Positions 42,713 through 50,786 of a stretch of DNA of 64,000 bases are shown here, piece after piece (position 1 is the first letter of the stretch; each line of letters starts with the position of its first letter). Origin of the DNA: Beduinella massiliensis (GTDB lineage: Bacteria > Bacillota > Clostridia > Christensenellales > Aristaeellaceae); assembly GCF_900199405.1 (NCBI RefSeq), contig NZ_LT963430.1, positions 248,001 through 312,000 on the forward strand, read 5' to 3'. Both the position numbers and the translations under genes were made by a program. The notes under the pieces were generated by a model that saw only the letters and a list, made by a program, of their open reading frames with translations, had not been told where the DNA came from and ran no database searches.

Positions 42713-43618
42713 ATGAACGAAGAACGCGCAAGGAACTTCATCTATCGCAATGCGAGGCCGCTCGACCTTTATCGGTGGCGGTATCTGTTTGAGGGTGGAA
42801 GCCGGGAGGACGTCCTGAACGCGCTTTCGGCGTATCAGAACGCGGACGGCGGCTTCGGGCACGCGCTGGAACCGGACTGCTGGAACCCGCATTCCGCGCC
42901 GATGCAGACCTGGGTCGCCACGCGCATCCTGGAAGAGGTCGGGTTGGAGGATCCACGCCATCCGATTGTGCAGGGCATCCTGCGGTACCTGTCCTCGGGG
43001 CAGGACTTTGATGGACACACCTGGGCGAATACCCTGCCCTCCAACGCGGATTATCCCCATGCGCCCTGGTGGGCCCCAGAGGCGGGTCCGGAGACGGCCT
43101 ACAACCCCACGGCCAGCCTTGCGGGCTTTGCCCTGCGGTTTGCGGAAAAGGGCGGCGCGCTCCATGGAACGGCCCGCCGGGTGGCGCAGGAGGCTTACCT
43201 GTATTTGAAGGAGCACTTTCCGCTTCCCTCAATGCACACGGCTACCTGCTTTGTGGAGCTGTATGAGGCGCTACGGGCGGGCGGCGTGGAGGACCTTCTG
43301 GACCTGAAAGCGTTTGAGGGGCTTTTGCACGAGCAGATTCGCGGGCTCATCACGTACGACGCCTCCAAGTGGGCGACGGAATACGTATGCAGGCCCTCGC
43401 AGTTCGTCCGCTCGCGGGAGAGCGCGTTTTTTGCGGAGAACCGCGAGGTTTGCGAAAAGGAGTGCCGCTTTCTTTCGGCATCGCAGGAAACGGACGGCTC
43501 GTGGGGGATTACGTGGGCCTGGGCGGCGTATCCCGAGGCCTGGAGCGTCAGCAAAATTTGGTGGAAGGCCGATCAAATCGTCCAAAATGTCCGGTTTGCG
43601 AGGGCAATTCTCGGCTAG
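42713..43618 (+). CDS. Conserved protein with alpha/alpha-toroid (terpenoid-cyclase-like) features
   Basis: 301 residues; ATG behind ACGGAGGCG. RNARPLDLYRWRYLFEGGSREDVLNALSAYQNADGGFGHALEPD contains the QNADGGFG motif also seen as QW repeats in squalene cyclases and prenyltransferases; later SQETDGSWGITWAW repeats the idea. There is no signal peptide. I place it in the group of hypothetical proteins often labelled prenyltransferase-like, without a known activity. Its terminator follows. Confidence 0.78.
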   Translation: MNEERARNFIYRNARPLDLYRWRYLFEGGSREDVLNALSAYQNADGGFGHALEPDCWNPHSAPMQTWVATRILEEVGLEDPRHPIVQGILRYLSSGQDFDGHTWANTLPSNADYPHAPWWAPEAGPETAYNPTASLAGFALRFAEKGGALHGTARRVAQEAYLYLKEHFPLPSMHTATCFVELYEALRAGGVEDLLDLKAFEGLLHEQIRGLITYDASKWATEYVCRPSQFVRSRESAFFAENREVCEKECRFLSASQETDGSWGITWAWAAYPEAWSVSKIWWKADQIVQNVRFARAILG

Positions 43619-43651
43619 GACCGCTCGTCTCCGTCCTGCCTCGGGACGCTT

Positions 43652-43686
43652 GCCGCATGCGAAGTTCGCATGCGGCGTTTTTATTT
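43652..43686 (+). terminator. Terminator before the BlaI-type operon
   Basis: GCCGCATGCGA (43652-43662) and TCGCATGCGGC (43666-43676) form a perfect 11-bp stem with a 3-nt loop and a GTTTTTATTTT tail. Confidence 0.92.
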
Positions 43687-43697
43687 TGAATAAGCGG

Positions 43698-43726
43698 TTG
43701 ACATATTCATTCTATTGGAGTAGAAT
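43698..43726 (+). promoter_or_regulatory. Promoter of the BlaI/M56 operon
   Basis: TTGACA (43698-43703), a 17-bp spacer and TAGAAT (43721-43726). The first operator palindrome lies inside it, reaching into the -10. Confidence 0.88.
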
Positions 43727-43751
43727 GATGGCATATTCTATTGGAGTAGAA
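43709..43751 (+). promoter_or_regulatory. Two identical BlaI-type operators
   Basis: The 17-bp sequence ATTCTATTGGAGTAGAA occurs at 43709-43725 and 43735-43751, 26 bp apart. Its core TTCTA-N6-TAGAA is a palindrome. Two dimers bound here would cover the -10 and the start site, as for BlaI/MecI repressors. Confidence 0.85.
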
Positions 43752-43764
43752 CGGAGGGACAGAC

Positions 43765-44124
43765 GTGGAGATCAAGCTGTTCGACTCGGAACGCCGGGTC
43801 ATGGAGTGCCTGTGGCAGGAGGGAGAGCTGGGCGCCAGGGAGCTCGCCCAACGGCTGCAGGAGCAGGTCGGGTGGAGCAAGACCACCACCTATACGGTCA
43901 TACGCAAGTGCCTGGACAAGGGCGCGCTGGAGCGGATCGATCCGGGGTTCCGCTGCCGGGCGCGGATCAGCCGGGAGGAAGTGCTTCGCCGCGAGACGGA
44001 GGAGTTCATCGACCGGAACTACGACGGTTCGGCGGACCTGCTGGTCGCCTCGCTGCTGGGCCAGAGGAAGCTCTCACAGTCGGAAATTGAGCGCATGAAA
44101 GCGCTGATAAAGGAGTTGGAATGA
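43765..44124 (+). CDS. BlaI/MecI/CopY-family repressor
   Basis: 119 residues, GTG start with GGAGGG upstream. The winged helix is clear: DSERRVMECLWQEGELGARELAQRLQEQVGWSKTTTYTVIRKCLDKGALERIDPGFRCRA. The C-terminal dimerisation helix region (FIDRNYDGSADLLVASLLGQ) is complete. Such repressors are cleaved when the partner M56 protease is switched on. The operators just upstream indicate self-control of the whole operon. It is separated from the peptidase gene by one base. Confidence 0.94.
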   Translation: MEIKLFDSERRVMECLWQEGELGARELAQRLQEQVGWSKTTTYTVIRKCLDKGALERIDPGFRCRARISREEVLRRETEEFIDRNYDGSADLLVASLLGQRKLSQSEIERMKALIKELE

Positions 44125-44125
44125 G

Positions 44126-45772
44126 ATGACGGAACTCCTTGAAATGAGCCTGCGCGGGGGCGTGCTGATCGCGGCCATCCTGCTCGTGCGCGCGCTGTGC
44201 GTCAATCGGCTGCCCAAGCGGGCGTTCCTGCTCCTCTGGGCGGCGGCGTTTCTCAGCCTGATGGTGCCGCTGCACATCTCTTCGCCGGTCAGCGTGTATT
44301 CGGCGGCGCAGTATCTTGGGGCGCCCGTGCGCCGGGGCGGTCTGCTGCTGCCCGCGCCGGGGGCGGCGCCTGCGCGGGCGGCGCATGCCGTATCCCCCGC
44401 GGTGATCTTGTGGGCGGCCGGGGCGTTTCTGCTGGCGCTGGGCTTTCTCGCGCTGCACCTGCGGGGGCGGGGAAAGTACCGCGCCTCGCTTCCGGTCGAA
44501 AACCCCTTTGTAAGTCGTTTTCTGGAGGCCCATCGCATCAGAAGGCCCGTGCAGGTGCGATACTCCGATCAGATCGGATCGCCCCTGACCTACGGCATCC
44601 TCTATCCTGTCATCCTCCTGCCCAAGGGGTTTGAGCGGATGGGAGAAGAGCGGCTCGCCTTCGTCCTGAGCCATGAGCTGTGCCATATCCGGCGCTTTGA
44701 CGTGCTGGGCAAGTGGCTGCTGGCCGCTATGCTCTGCGTGCATTGGTTCAACCCGCTCGTGGCCGTGATGTATCTGCTCGCGAGCCGTGACGTGGAGCTC
44801 TCCTGCGACGAGGCCGTCATCCGCGGGTATGGCCTCTCCGCCCGGTCCGCCTATGCGCTGACGCTGGTGGAGCTGGAGGAACAACGCACCGTTTACGCGC
44901 CGTTGGAAAGCGGCTTCAGCCGCAGCACCTTAAAGGAGCGGATCACGGCGGTCATGAAAGTCCGGCCCGTCACAGGGCTGCGCGCCGCCGCCGCGATGCT
45001 GCTCGTATGCGGCGTTACGACGGTGTTTGCGACCTCCGCGCCCGCGGAGGAGGCCGTACCGGAGATCGTGAAGCCCAGCACCGTTCAGCCCGGCCCCGTC
45101 CTAGACGGTCCCGTCTTAGACGGCCCTGTTCTGGGCGGCTCTGTCCTGGAGCCGCTGGATTGGGATGAGCTGTGGGCAGACGACGGCGTACCCTCCTACA
45201 CGCAGGCGCAGTACGACGCCCTGATCGCCCGGCTGAAACCGGACGGCTACCCGGAAATGTCCCTCGCGGCGTTCAACAGGAGCGTACACGCGGCGATGTC
45301 CTCCGAAGGGGCGGAGACGCTCTATATGCTTTACGAAGTGGTGCTCAACACCCTGCCGGAGGACGACCCGAACGCGGCGTTCCTGCGCAATACGGTATCC
45401 GCTTCCCTGAACGAATACGACGCGCGCCTGAGCGAGGTGTTCTCGGGCAAGCGAAGCGATCCTCAATTTTACGCGACCGCGCAGGCGGTGCGCAATGCGG
45501 ACGTCTTCGGGGAACAGGTCATGGCGGGCGTCTGCTATGCTGATTACAGCTTTTCTTACCGCATCCTTGACCAGGACGCGCTGACCGTCGCGGAGCGTGA
45601 CGCATTCCTGCAGCGCGTGATGCAGGCGGCGCAGGACTTTTGTGAGAAAAACCTGTCGGGAAGGCCCGATGAGGACGGCCTGCGCGAGGCGCTAAAATCG
45701 GCGGGCGCCGAGGCGTCGGATGGCAAGATCAGCTTTGTTGACTGCGAGATCTTCTCGCTGGACTGCTATTGA
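44126..45772 (+). CDS. M56-family (BlaR1-like) membrane metallopeptidase with a novel external domain
   Basis: 548 residues. Several membrane helices surround the zinc protease motif HELCH (about 183-187) followed by IRRFDVLGKW, and the later SRDVELSCDEAVI carries the third zinc-ligand region. After the last helix (about 285-300, AAAMLLVCGVTTVFA) comes a short linker with three PVLDGPVL-type repeats, then an external domain (about 350-548) that starts YTQAQYDALIARLKPDGY and includes LTVAERDAFL and SFVDCEIF. There is no penicillin-binding transpeptidase domain as in true BlaR1. It should sense an unknown envelope signal and inactivate the repressor. Confidence 0.9.
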   Translation: MTELLEMSLRGGVLIAAILLVRALCVNRLPKRAFLLLWAAAFLSLMVPLHISSPVSVYSAAQYLGAPVRRGGLLLPAPGAAPARAAHAVSPAVILWAAGAFLLALGFLALHLRGRGKYRASLPVENPFVSRFLEAHRIRRPVQVRYSDQIGSPLTYGILYPVILLPKGFERMGEERLAFVLSHELCHIRRFDVLGKWLLAAMLCVHWFNPLVAVMYLLASRDVELSCDEAVIRGYGLSARSAYALTLVELEEQRTVYAPLESGFSRSTLKERITAVMKVRPVTGLRAAAAMLLVCGVTTVFATSAPAEEAVPEIVKPSTVQPGPVLDGPVLDGPVLGGSVLEPLDWDELWADDGVPSYTQAQYDALIARLKPDGYPEMSLAAFNRSVHAAMSSEGAETLYMLYEVVLNTLPEDDPNAAFLRNTVSASLNEYDARLSEVFSGKRSDPQFYATAQAVRNADVFGEQVMAGVCYADYSFSYRILDQDALTVAERDAFLQRVMQAAQDFCEKNLSGRPDEDGLREALKSAGAEASDGKISFVDCEIFSLDCY

Positions 45773-45786
45773 GAGGAGAATCTGAT

Positions 45787-47112
45787 ATGAAGAACCTTTT
45801 GAGAATGACCGCAGCGCTCTTGCTCGTGCTGGCGCTGGCGCTGCCCGCGCAGGGGTTCGCGCAGGGAAGGTACGATGCGGGGCGGAAGATATCCTATACG
45901 CAGGCGGACTACGACCTGGCGCTCTCGTTTCAGACGGACGGATATGGAGAGCTGACGGTGGCGGACTTCGACCGGAGTGTGCTCGACTGGGAAGACGAAG
46001 ACGCCTATCACCGCAACGAAGCGTCTCTGCGGCGCATCTTTGCGTCGCTCGCGGACGACGACCCGAACGCGGGCTTTATCCTGGGCACGCTGCGGAACGC
46101 CTGGGACGCCTGCGAGGTGCGGCATTACAATGCCTGCGGCCGGGCGACCGCGCCCTGGCACAATGGCTTCGCATCGAGCGAGACGTACGGCGACATATTT
46201 GGCGATCAGGTGCTGCTCAGGGGCGCTTACGTGGAGTTCTGCTTTGACTACATCGCAGCGGACGAGCGGAGCCTGACGGTCGCTCGCCGGGACGCGCTGC
46301 TTTCCGAGGCGGGAAGGGGGCTCGAGGCCTTTTTGCAGCGGCAGGACGCGGCGGCGCTCAGGGATACGGCGAGCATGAAGAAGAAGCTTGAGGCCGAGCT
46401 CAAGCGCATTCTGAGCGACCTGGACGACGCGATCTCCTGGGGCGGAGGCTGGAACCTCTCTTACTATCTGGAAGACCCCTACGCCTATGAGACGGACATC
46501 GCGGACACAGACTGGAAGGCGGGCTACACGCAGGAACAGTACGACCGGATGATGGCGGCCCTGAAGCCGGCGGGCTATGAGGACATGTCCGTGGCCGATT
46601 ACGACCGTCTGGTACACGCGATTTTCGACGGGGACGACGGCTGGGATGACGCGTACATGATCTACGAAATGGCCAGCGCCAATCTGTCTGAACACGACCC
46701 GAACGCCGAATTCCTGCGCACGACGGTGCCTATGGCGCTGCGGGAGTATGAGGCGCGGGCGGTCGAGGTCTATTCGGGCCGGGAAAACAACCCGACCCAG
46801 AACGAATGGATCTCGACGTACATCGAGGAGGACGTCTTTGGCGACGACGTGGTGGTCGGAGAGGTCATGGCCGACTATACGTTCAGCTATCGCCTGGTCG
46901 ACGCGGATCGGCTCACCGTGCGCGAGCGCGACGCATTCCTGAAGGCCGTAAAGGAGGGCGCCAAGGAATTCCTTGAAGGCGCGCTGAAGACCGAGGGCCA
47001 GGCGACGAAGGCCGCCTTCAAGGCCGGCCTTGAGGCTGCGGGCCGGGCGGCGAGCACGGATGCCATCCGCTTTGTCGATTGCACGGTCGATACATTTGAA
47101 ATTGCCCGCTGA
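45787..47112 (+). CDS. Secreted protein with two copies of the operon's M56 external domain
   Basis: 441 residues from ATG 45787, which has GAGAGGAGAATC upstream and a Sec signal peptide (MKNLLRMTAALLLVLALALPAQGFAQG). Copy 1 starts YTQADYDLALSFQTDGYGELTVADFDRSV; copy 2 starts YTQEQYDRMMAALKPAGYEDMSVADYDRLVHA and closely follows the peptidase's external domain (DPNAEFLRTTV; DVFGDDVVV; ADYTFSYRL; LTVRERDAFL; RFVDC). Copy 1 is more diverged. No anchor is visible, so it is probably released or loosely bound. It may compete for, or present, the ligand sensed by the peptidase. It is last in the operon, 14 bp after the peptidase. Confidence 0.85.
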   Translation: MKNLLRMTAALLLVLALALPAQGFAQGRYDAGRKISYTQADYDLALSFQTDGYGELTVADFDRSVLDWEDEDAYHRNEASLRRIFASLADDDPNAGFILGTLRNAWDACEVRHYNACGRATAPWHNGFASSETYGDIFGDQVLLRGAYVEFCFDYIAADERSLTVARRDALLSEAGRGLEAFLQRQDAAALRDTASMKKKLEAELKRILSDLDDAISWGGGWNLSYYLEDPYAYETDIADTDWKAGYTQEQYDRMMAALKPAGYEDMSVADYDRLVHAIFDGDDGWDDAYMIYEMASANLSEHDPNAEFLRTTVPMALREYEARAVEVYSGRENNPTQNEWISTYIEEDVFGDDVVVGEVMADYTFSYRLVDADRLTVRERDAFLKAVKEGAKEFLEGALKTEGQATKAAFKAGLEAAGRAASTDAIRFVDCTVDTFEIAR

Positions 47113-47127
47113 GGCAAGAACGGAAAG

Positions 47128-47176
47128 AGCCGCCGCCCTGCAAAAAGCATATCGCTTTGCGCAGGGCGGCGGCTTT
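47128..47176. terminator. Bidirectional terminator
   Basis: AGCCGCCGCCCTGC (47128-47141) pairs perfectly with GCAGGGCGGCGGCT (47161-47174); the loop holds a smaller AAAGC/GCTTT hairpin. It serves the BlaI operon and the convergent minus-strand genes. Confidence 0.82.
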
Positions 47177-47193
47177 GGTTTGTCTGTCGCTGT

Positions 47194-47553
47194 TTATTCG
47201 GCCTTTGCCTTCGGCGCACGCTTGGGGGCCGTGGACGTGCGCCTCGAACGGGTGCGCGCCGAGCGTTCCTGCGATTTTTCCGCGAGCGCGTCCAGCCGAT
47301 GCTGCTCGACGCGCTCAAGCCGCTCCCTGCGCGTGCGTTCGCGCTCGAGCCGCCTGTCCGCGAGGGCTTCCCGCAGTTCCCCTTCAAGGGACGCGTCCCG
47401 CGCGATGAGAAAGCGCTCGAAGGCATCGGGATAGACGAAGTCCTTCTGCCCGTAAGGGCTTGCAAACTGCACCGTGATCTTGCCTTCGTGTTCTCCGAGG
47501 ATTTCCCCGGGACCAAACTTGCCGTGCGATACGGCGATCCCCGTAAGTTCCAT
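47194..47553 (-). CDS. Small protein with barrel-like N-terminus and basic coiled tail, unknown function
   Basis: 119 residues; ATG with AAGGAAAGGATC upstream. The N-terminus (IAVSHGKFGPGEILGEHEGKITVQFASPYGQKDFVYPDAFERFL) resembles short SH3-like modules common in uncharacterised Clostridia proteins. It is followed by a highly charged helix (LERERTRRERLERVEQHRLDALAEK) and a Lys/Arg/Ala tail (RTSTAPKRAPKAKAE) that could touch nucleic acid. It is the second gene after the 89-residue protein on the same strand. The function is unknown. Confidence 0.7.
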   Translation of the reverse strand: MELTGIAVSHGKFGPGEILGEHEGKITVQFASPYGQKDFVYPDAFERFLIARDASLEGELREALADRRLERERTRRERLERVEQHRLDALAEKSQERSARTRSRRTSTAPKRAPKAKAE

Positions 47554-47580
47554 AAGATGATCCTTTCCTTTCGCCGCGCG

Positions 47581-47850
47581 TTACAGCGCGCCGGAACGGG
47601 CGTGAACCGGCCCCTCTGCAGGCCGCTCCCTGTCTTCGTCCTCAGCGGCCCGATCCAGGTAGTCGCCCAGGCTGTATTGATTGTAGCGCTTTTTCAGCCT
47701 CAGCAGCACGGAACCGTCCGGCTGCGCAGACTCTGAAAGCACCTTGTAGGGAATCCGTTTCCGGTCCAGCTCGGCCTTGTAATGCCGCAGTTCATCGGGC
47801 TGCTCAAACAGAATGGTTTGCTCGAGGCACGCACTCTGAATACGTTTCAA
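47581..47850 (-). CDS. Hypothetical small protein
   Basis: 89 residues, starting at TTG with GGGAGGTG 7 bases upstream. The sequence [51 protein letters not shown] suggests a small alpha/beta fold; no known domain is recognised. It is soluble. It precedes the 119-residue gene by 27 bp, likely the same transcript. Confidence 0.65.
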   Translation of the reverse strand: MKRIQSACLEQTILFEQPDELRHYKAELDRKRIPYKVLSESAQPDGSVLLRLKKRYNQYSLGDYLDRAAEDEDRERPAEGPVHARSGAL

Positions 47851-47907
47851 AACGTTTCACCTCCCGGCGGGCTGTAACGCCGCAGAGCGGCTGTTCAGCG
47901 CATCTGC

Positions 47908-47936
47908 AGTATAACAAATTTTCGCCTTTTGCGTAA
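47908..47936 (-). promoter_or_regulatory. Possible promoter of the 89/119-residue gene pair
   Basis: Minus-strand TTACGC (47936-47931), a 17-bp spacer and TATACT (47913-47908), 57 bp before the TTG start. The -35 is weak. Confidence 0.5.
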
Positions 47937-48067
47937 GCGAAAAAAATGGATGTGCGCCGCCTGAAACGCCCCTGCCTGAGGGCGCGGAGGAGAGAAAAAC
48001 TGTGAACAACGCACAAGGTCGCGCGCTTACAGCCTGCGCGCAGACGGAGAAAATCACGATGCGGCCG

Positions 48068-49444
48068 TCAGCGCCTCAACCCCTTGGGATAATGGTTCTT
48101 GTAGAGCCCGTCCGAACACTTGGCAAAGCCCAGCGGACAGCCGTATAGCGTCATGAGTGTGAAGCCGCGCTGTGCGTCCTCCCCGGCGGGAAGCGCCTCC
48201 CCGTGCTGAAAGCGCAGCGCCTGCTCCTCGCTCAGCGCCTTGACGTTCAGCGCGTCCTTCTCGCGAAGGGCCATCGCCAGCGCGTGGTCGGGTTCGACGC
48301 GTTTGCCCGCAACGCGGCCCAGCAGCAGCCCCGCGCGCAGCACGCGCAGGCCGGAAAGGTCGGGAAGCCCCTCGGGCTGGGCGTACAGCGCGTCGCCGAA
48401 CGCGACCGCCCCCGCGAGCAGAGCTTCCTTTCGCGGCGCGCTTGCGGGGGAAAGCACCTGCGAGAGGCAGGCGTCCAGCGCCGGGCCCCACGCAGGCACC
48501 GCTGTCCGGCCGCGGCCCTTTCCCGCCCGACAGGGGCCGCGAAATGTTTCGGGCGCTGCGGGCGCGTCGGGAGACCGGCGCAGCCTCGCACAAAAGTGCC
48601 CTTCGCCCCGCATTCGATGGGGGTACAGGTGCGCCATGCCCTCCGGCGCATCGCATAGGCCGGGAAGGGAAAAGGGCTCGGGCGAAAAGTCCGGGTGCGC
48701 GGAGAGAAATTGGGCGATGACCCCCTCGTTTTCCACCGTGTTAAACGTGCAGGTGGAGTAGACCATCAGTCCGCCTGGACGGAGCATGCGGCAGGCCTGC
48801 GAGAGGATTTCAAGCTGGCGTCCGGCGCAGCCCGCGGGGCTTTGGGGCGTCCATTCGGCGCGCGCCTCCTCCTGACGGCGGAACATCCCCTCGCCGGAGC
48901 AGGGCGCGTCCACCAGCACGCGGTCGAAGAACGCGGGAAAGCGGGGCGCGAGCGCGTCCGGCAGCGCGCTGAGCACAACGGCGTTGCGCACGCCCATGCG
49001 CTCGACGTTGCGCGAGAGCACCTGCGCGCGGGCTGGCACGGGCTCGTTTGCGACGAGAAGCCCCTGCCCCCCAAGCAGGCAGGCGATTTGCGTGCTCTTG
49101 CCGCCGGGGGAGGCGCACAGGTCCAACACGCGCTGGCCGGGCCGGACATCCAGCGCGCTGACGGCAGCCATAGCGCTGGGCTCCTGCAGGTAGTAGGCGC
49201 CGCCCTCGTGCAGCGGGTGCAGGCCTGGCCGGGCGCTGAAGCGGACGAAAAAGCCGCCGCGCGCCCAGGGGATCGCCTCCTCCACGCCGTCCAGGGAGAG
49301 CGGCAGCGTGCCGTCCGGGTAGCGGAGCAGGTTGACGCGAAGGCCCCGGGTAAAGGGCTGCGCCATCGCCGCGAGGTAGAGCGCGTACTCCGCCTCGCCG
49401 AGCTGCGCGCGCATGTTTTGTAGGAAAGCCTGCGGGAAGTCCAT
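48068..49444 (-). CDS. RsmF-type 16S/23S rRNA (cytosine-C5) methyltransferase
   Basis: 458 residues from ATG 49444. The SAM-binding core shows LDVRPGQRVLDLCASPGGKSTQIA, VDAPCSGEGMFRR with the PC motif, and YSTCTFNTVENEGVI with the catalytic TC Cys. MDFPQAFLQNMRAQLGEAEY is the family's N-terminal helix. The C-terminal part (GCPLGFAKCSDGLYKNHYPKGLR) is the PUA-like region of RsmF. It modifies rRNA in the cytoplasm. It starts 1 base after the mannosyltransferase stop and is therefore co-transcribed. Confidence 0.92.
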   Translation of the reverse strand: MDFPQAFLQNMRAQLGEAEYALYLAAMAQPFTRGLRVNLLRYPDGTLPLSLDGVEEAIPWARGGFFVRFSARPGLHPLHEGGAYYLQEPSAMAAVSALDVRPGQRVLDLCASPGGKSTQIACLLGGQGLLVANEPVPARAQVLSRNVERMGVRNAVVLSALPDALAPRFPAFFDRVLVDAPCSGEGMFRRQEEARAEWTPQSPAGCAGRQLEILSQACRMLRPGGLMVYSTCTFNTVENEGVIAQFLSAHPDFSPEPFSLPGLCDAPEGMAHLYPHRMRGEGHFCARLRRSPDAPAAPETFRGPCRAGKGRGRTAVPAWGPALDACLSQVLSPASAPRKEALLAGAVAFGDALYAQPEGLPDLSGLRVLRAGLLLGRVAGKRVEPDHALAMALREKDALNVKALSEEQALRFQHGEALPAGEDAQRGFTLMTLYGCPLGFAKCSDGLYKNHYPKGLRR

Positions 49445-49445
49445 T

Positions 49446-50720
49446 TTACAGCACCTCGACAAAGATGGTATAGCCCACGGTGAAGAAGAGCAGCAGCACG
49501 CCCTGCAGGGAGAGCAGCAGCGCATGGGGCGCACGCCTGCGCGTGGTGATCGCCTGCAGCATGGGCATCGTCGCCATCGCCATCAGGTAGCGCGGGCCGC
49601 TGAGCAGCCAGGTCGGCGCGAGCGCGACGGCGATGTACACGACCGTGTACGCCTGATGCTCCAGCGGCATGCGCCGTCCGGTGAAGACGAGCAGGATCAT
49701 GGCGTAGAAGATCGAAAAGAGCTGCACGCCCCACGTCCAGAAGCAGTCGCTTTCGCCCCAGGAGCGAAAGATGTAGTCCGTGGTGTTGCGCACAGAGCCG
49801 AAGAAGGTGCCCATCTGCTGGTACCAGTTGTCCCTTTGGTAGATCAGGAACTGAAAGGGGTTTCCGCTGACCGCGTAGTTCAGGTACAGGTAAGCGCCGA
49901 GGCCCAGGAAGACGAGGAGGCCCGTCAGCGTGCCGCGCAGGGCGAGGGCCGCCCGCGTCCCCTTGCGCGCGCGCAGGGCCTTGCGCCAGGCATACAGCCA
50001 GATGACCCCGCAGACGACGACGCCCAGCGAGCGCGTGAGCGCGGAAAGCGCGCCGAGCAGCGCCGCGGCCAGCAGCCGGTCGTTTGCGGCGGCGTACAGC
50101 GCACCCAGCGTCAGCAGCAGGAAGAGCGCCTCGGAATAGGGCGCGGCGAGAAAGACGGAGTAGGGATTCAGAAGGAAATAACACAGCGAGAGCCGCGCGG
50201 TCTGAACGTCGTACACGCGGTGCACGAGCGCGTAGAGGAGACTGGCGGCGCCGGCGGCGCAGAGGTTGCTGACGATGACGCTGGAGACGACCCAGTCGCC
50301 CAGGAGCAGGTTCAATGCGCGCACGCACCAGGGGTAGAGCGGGAAGAAGACGAGGATCAGCCGGTCGTCGCCTACGTTGACGTAGCCCTGCTGGGCGATT
50401 TTGAGGTAATGACGCGCGTCCCAGTGCACCCACAGGCCGTCAAAGGAGGCGGCAAAGGAGACGGCGCGCCCCTGCGTCAGGCAGTGCACGCCCCATGCGG
50501 CGGCGTAGAGCAGCAGCCGCGAGAGCAGCATGGCGAGCGCCGCGAGCACGAGCGCCCGCACGCCGGGCCCCTTCCGGGAGAGCCGCGCGGCAGGCTCGGC
50601 GCCGCGCAGCAGGCGCACGAAGCGCAGCAGCATCAGCGCGAAGGCGGCCCCCATCAGCGCGATGGAGAGGAGGGCGGCGGCGGCGGGCAGCCATTCGGAC
50701 GGCGTCTTGAAAAAGGACAT
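49446..50720 (-). CDS. PIG-V-like membrane mannosyltransferase
   Basis: 424 residues with about ten membrane helices. The luminal-loop motif WDARHYLKIAQQGY, then FFPLYPWCVRALNLL, and the later FLLNPYSVFLAAPYSEALFLL are typical of the bacterial relatives of the GPI mannosyltransferase PIG-V (GT-C fold). The Asp in WDARHY is the likely catalytic residue. The enzyme probably uses a polyprenyl-phosphate sugar donor to decorate an envelope glycolipid or glycoprotein; the acceptor is unknown. Confidence 0.85.
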   Translation of the reverse strand: MSFFKTPSEWLPAAAALLSIALMGAAFALMLLRFVRLLRGAEPAARLSRKGPGVRALVLAALAMLLSRLLLYAAAWGVHCLTQGRAVSFAASFDGLWVHWDARHYLKIAQQGYVNVGDDRLILVFFPLYPWCVRALNLLLGDWVVSSVIVSNLCAAGAASLLYALVHRVYDVQTARLSLCYFLLNPYSVFLAAPYSEALFLLLTLGALYAAANDRLLAAALLGALSALTRSLGVVVCGVIWLYAWRKALRARKGTRAALALRGTLTGLLVFLGLGAYLYLNYAVSGNPFQFLIYQRDNWYQQMGTFFGSVRNTTDYIFRSWGESDCFWTWGVQLFSIFYAMILLVFTGRRMPLEHQAYTVVYIAVALAPTWLLSGPRYLMAMATMPMLQAITTRRRAPHALLLSLQGVLLLFFTVGYTIFVEVL

Positions 50721-50733
50721 GCGGTTCCTCCAT

Positions 50734-50772
50734 TCAAAAAAGCCGCGCTCCGGGGAACCGGAGCGGGCGGAA
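50734..50772 (-). terminator. Terminator of the cdaA-cdaR operon
   Basis: CGCTCCGG (50746-50753) and CCGGAGCG (50758-50765) form a GC-rich stem with extended flanks; on the minus strand the complement of CAAAAAAG provides a T-run. It separates the repeat-protein gene from the mannosyltransferase. Confidence 0.72.
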
Positions 50773-50786
50773 AGCGGAACGAACGA

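Noticed and set aside
43765-47112. Classical beta-lactam resistance locus
   Set aside because: BlaI and an M56 protease are present, but there is no penicillin-binding sensor domain and no beta-lactamase; the yellow-page label would mislead.
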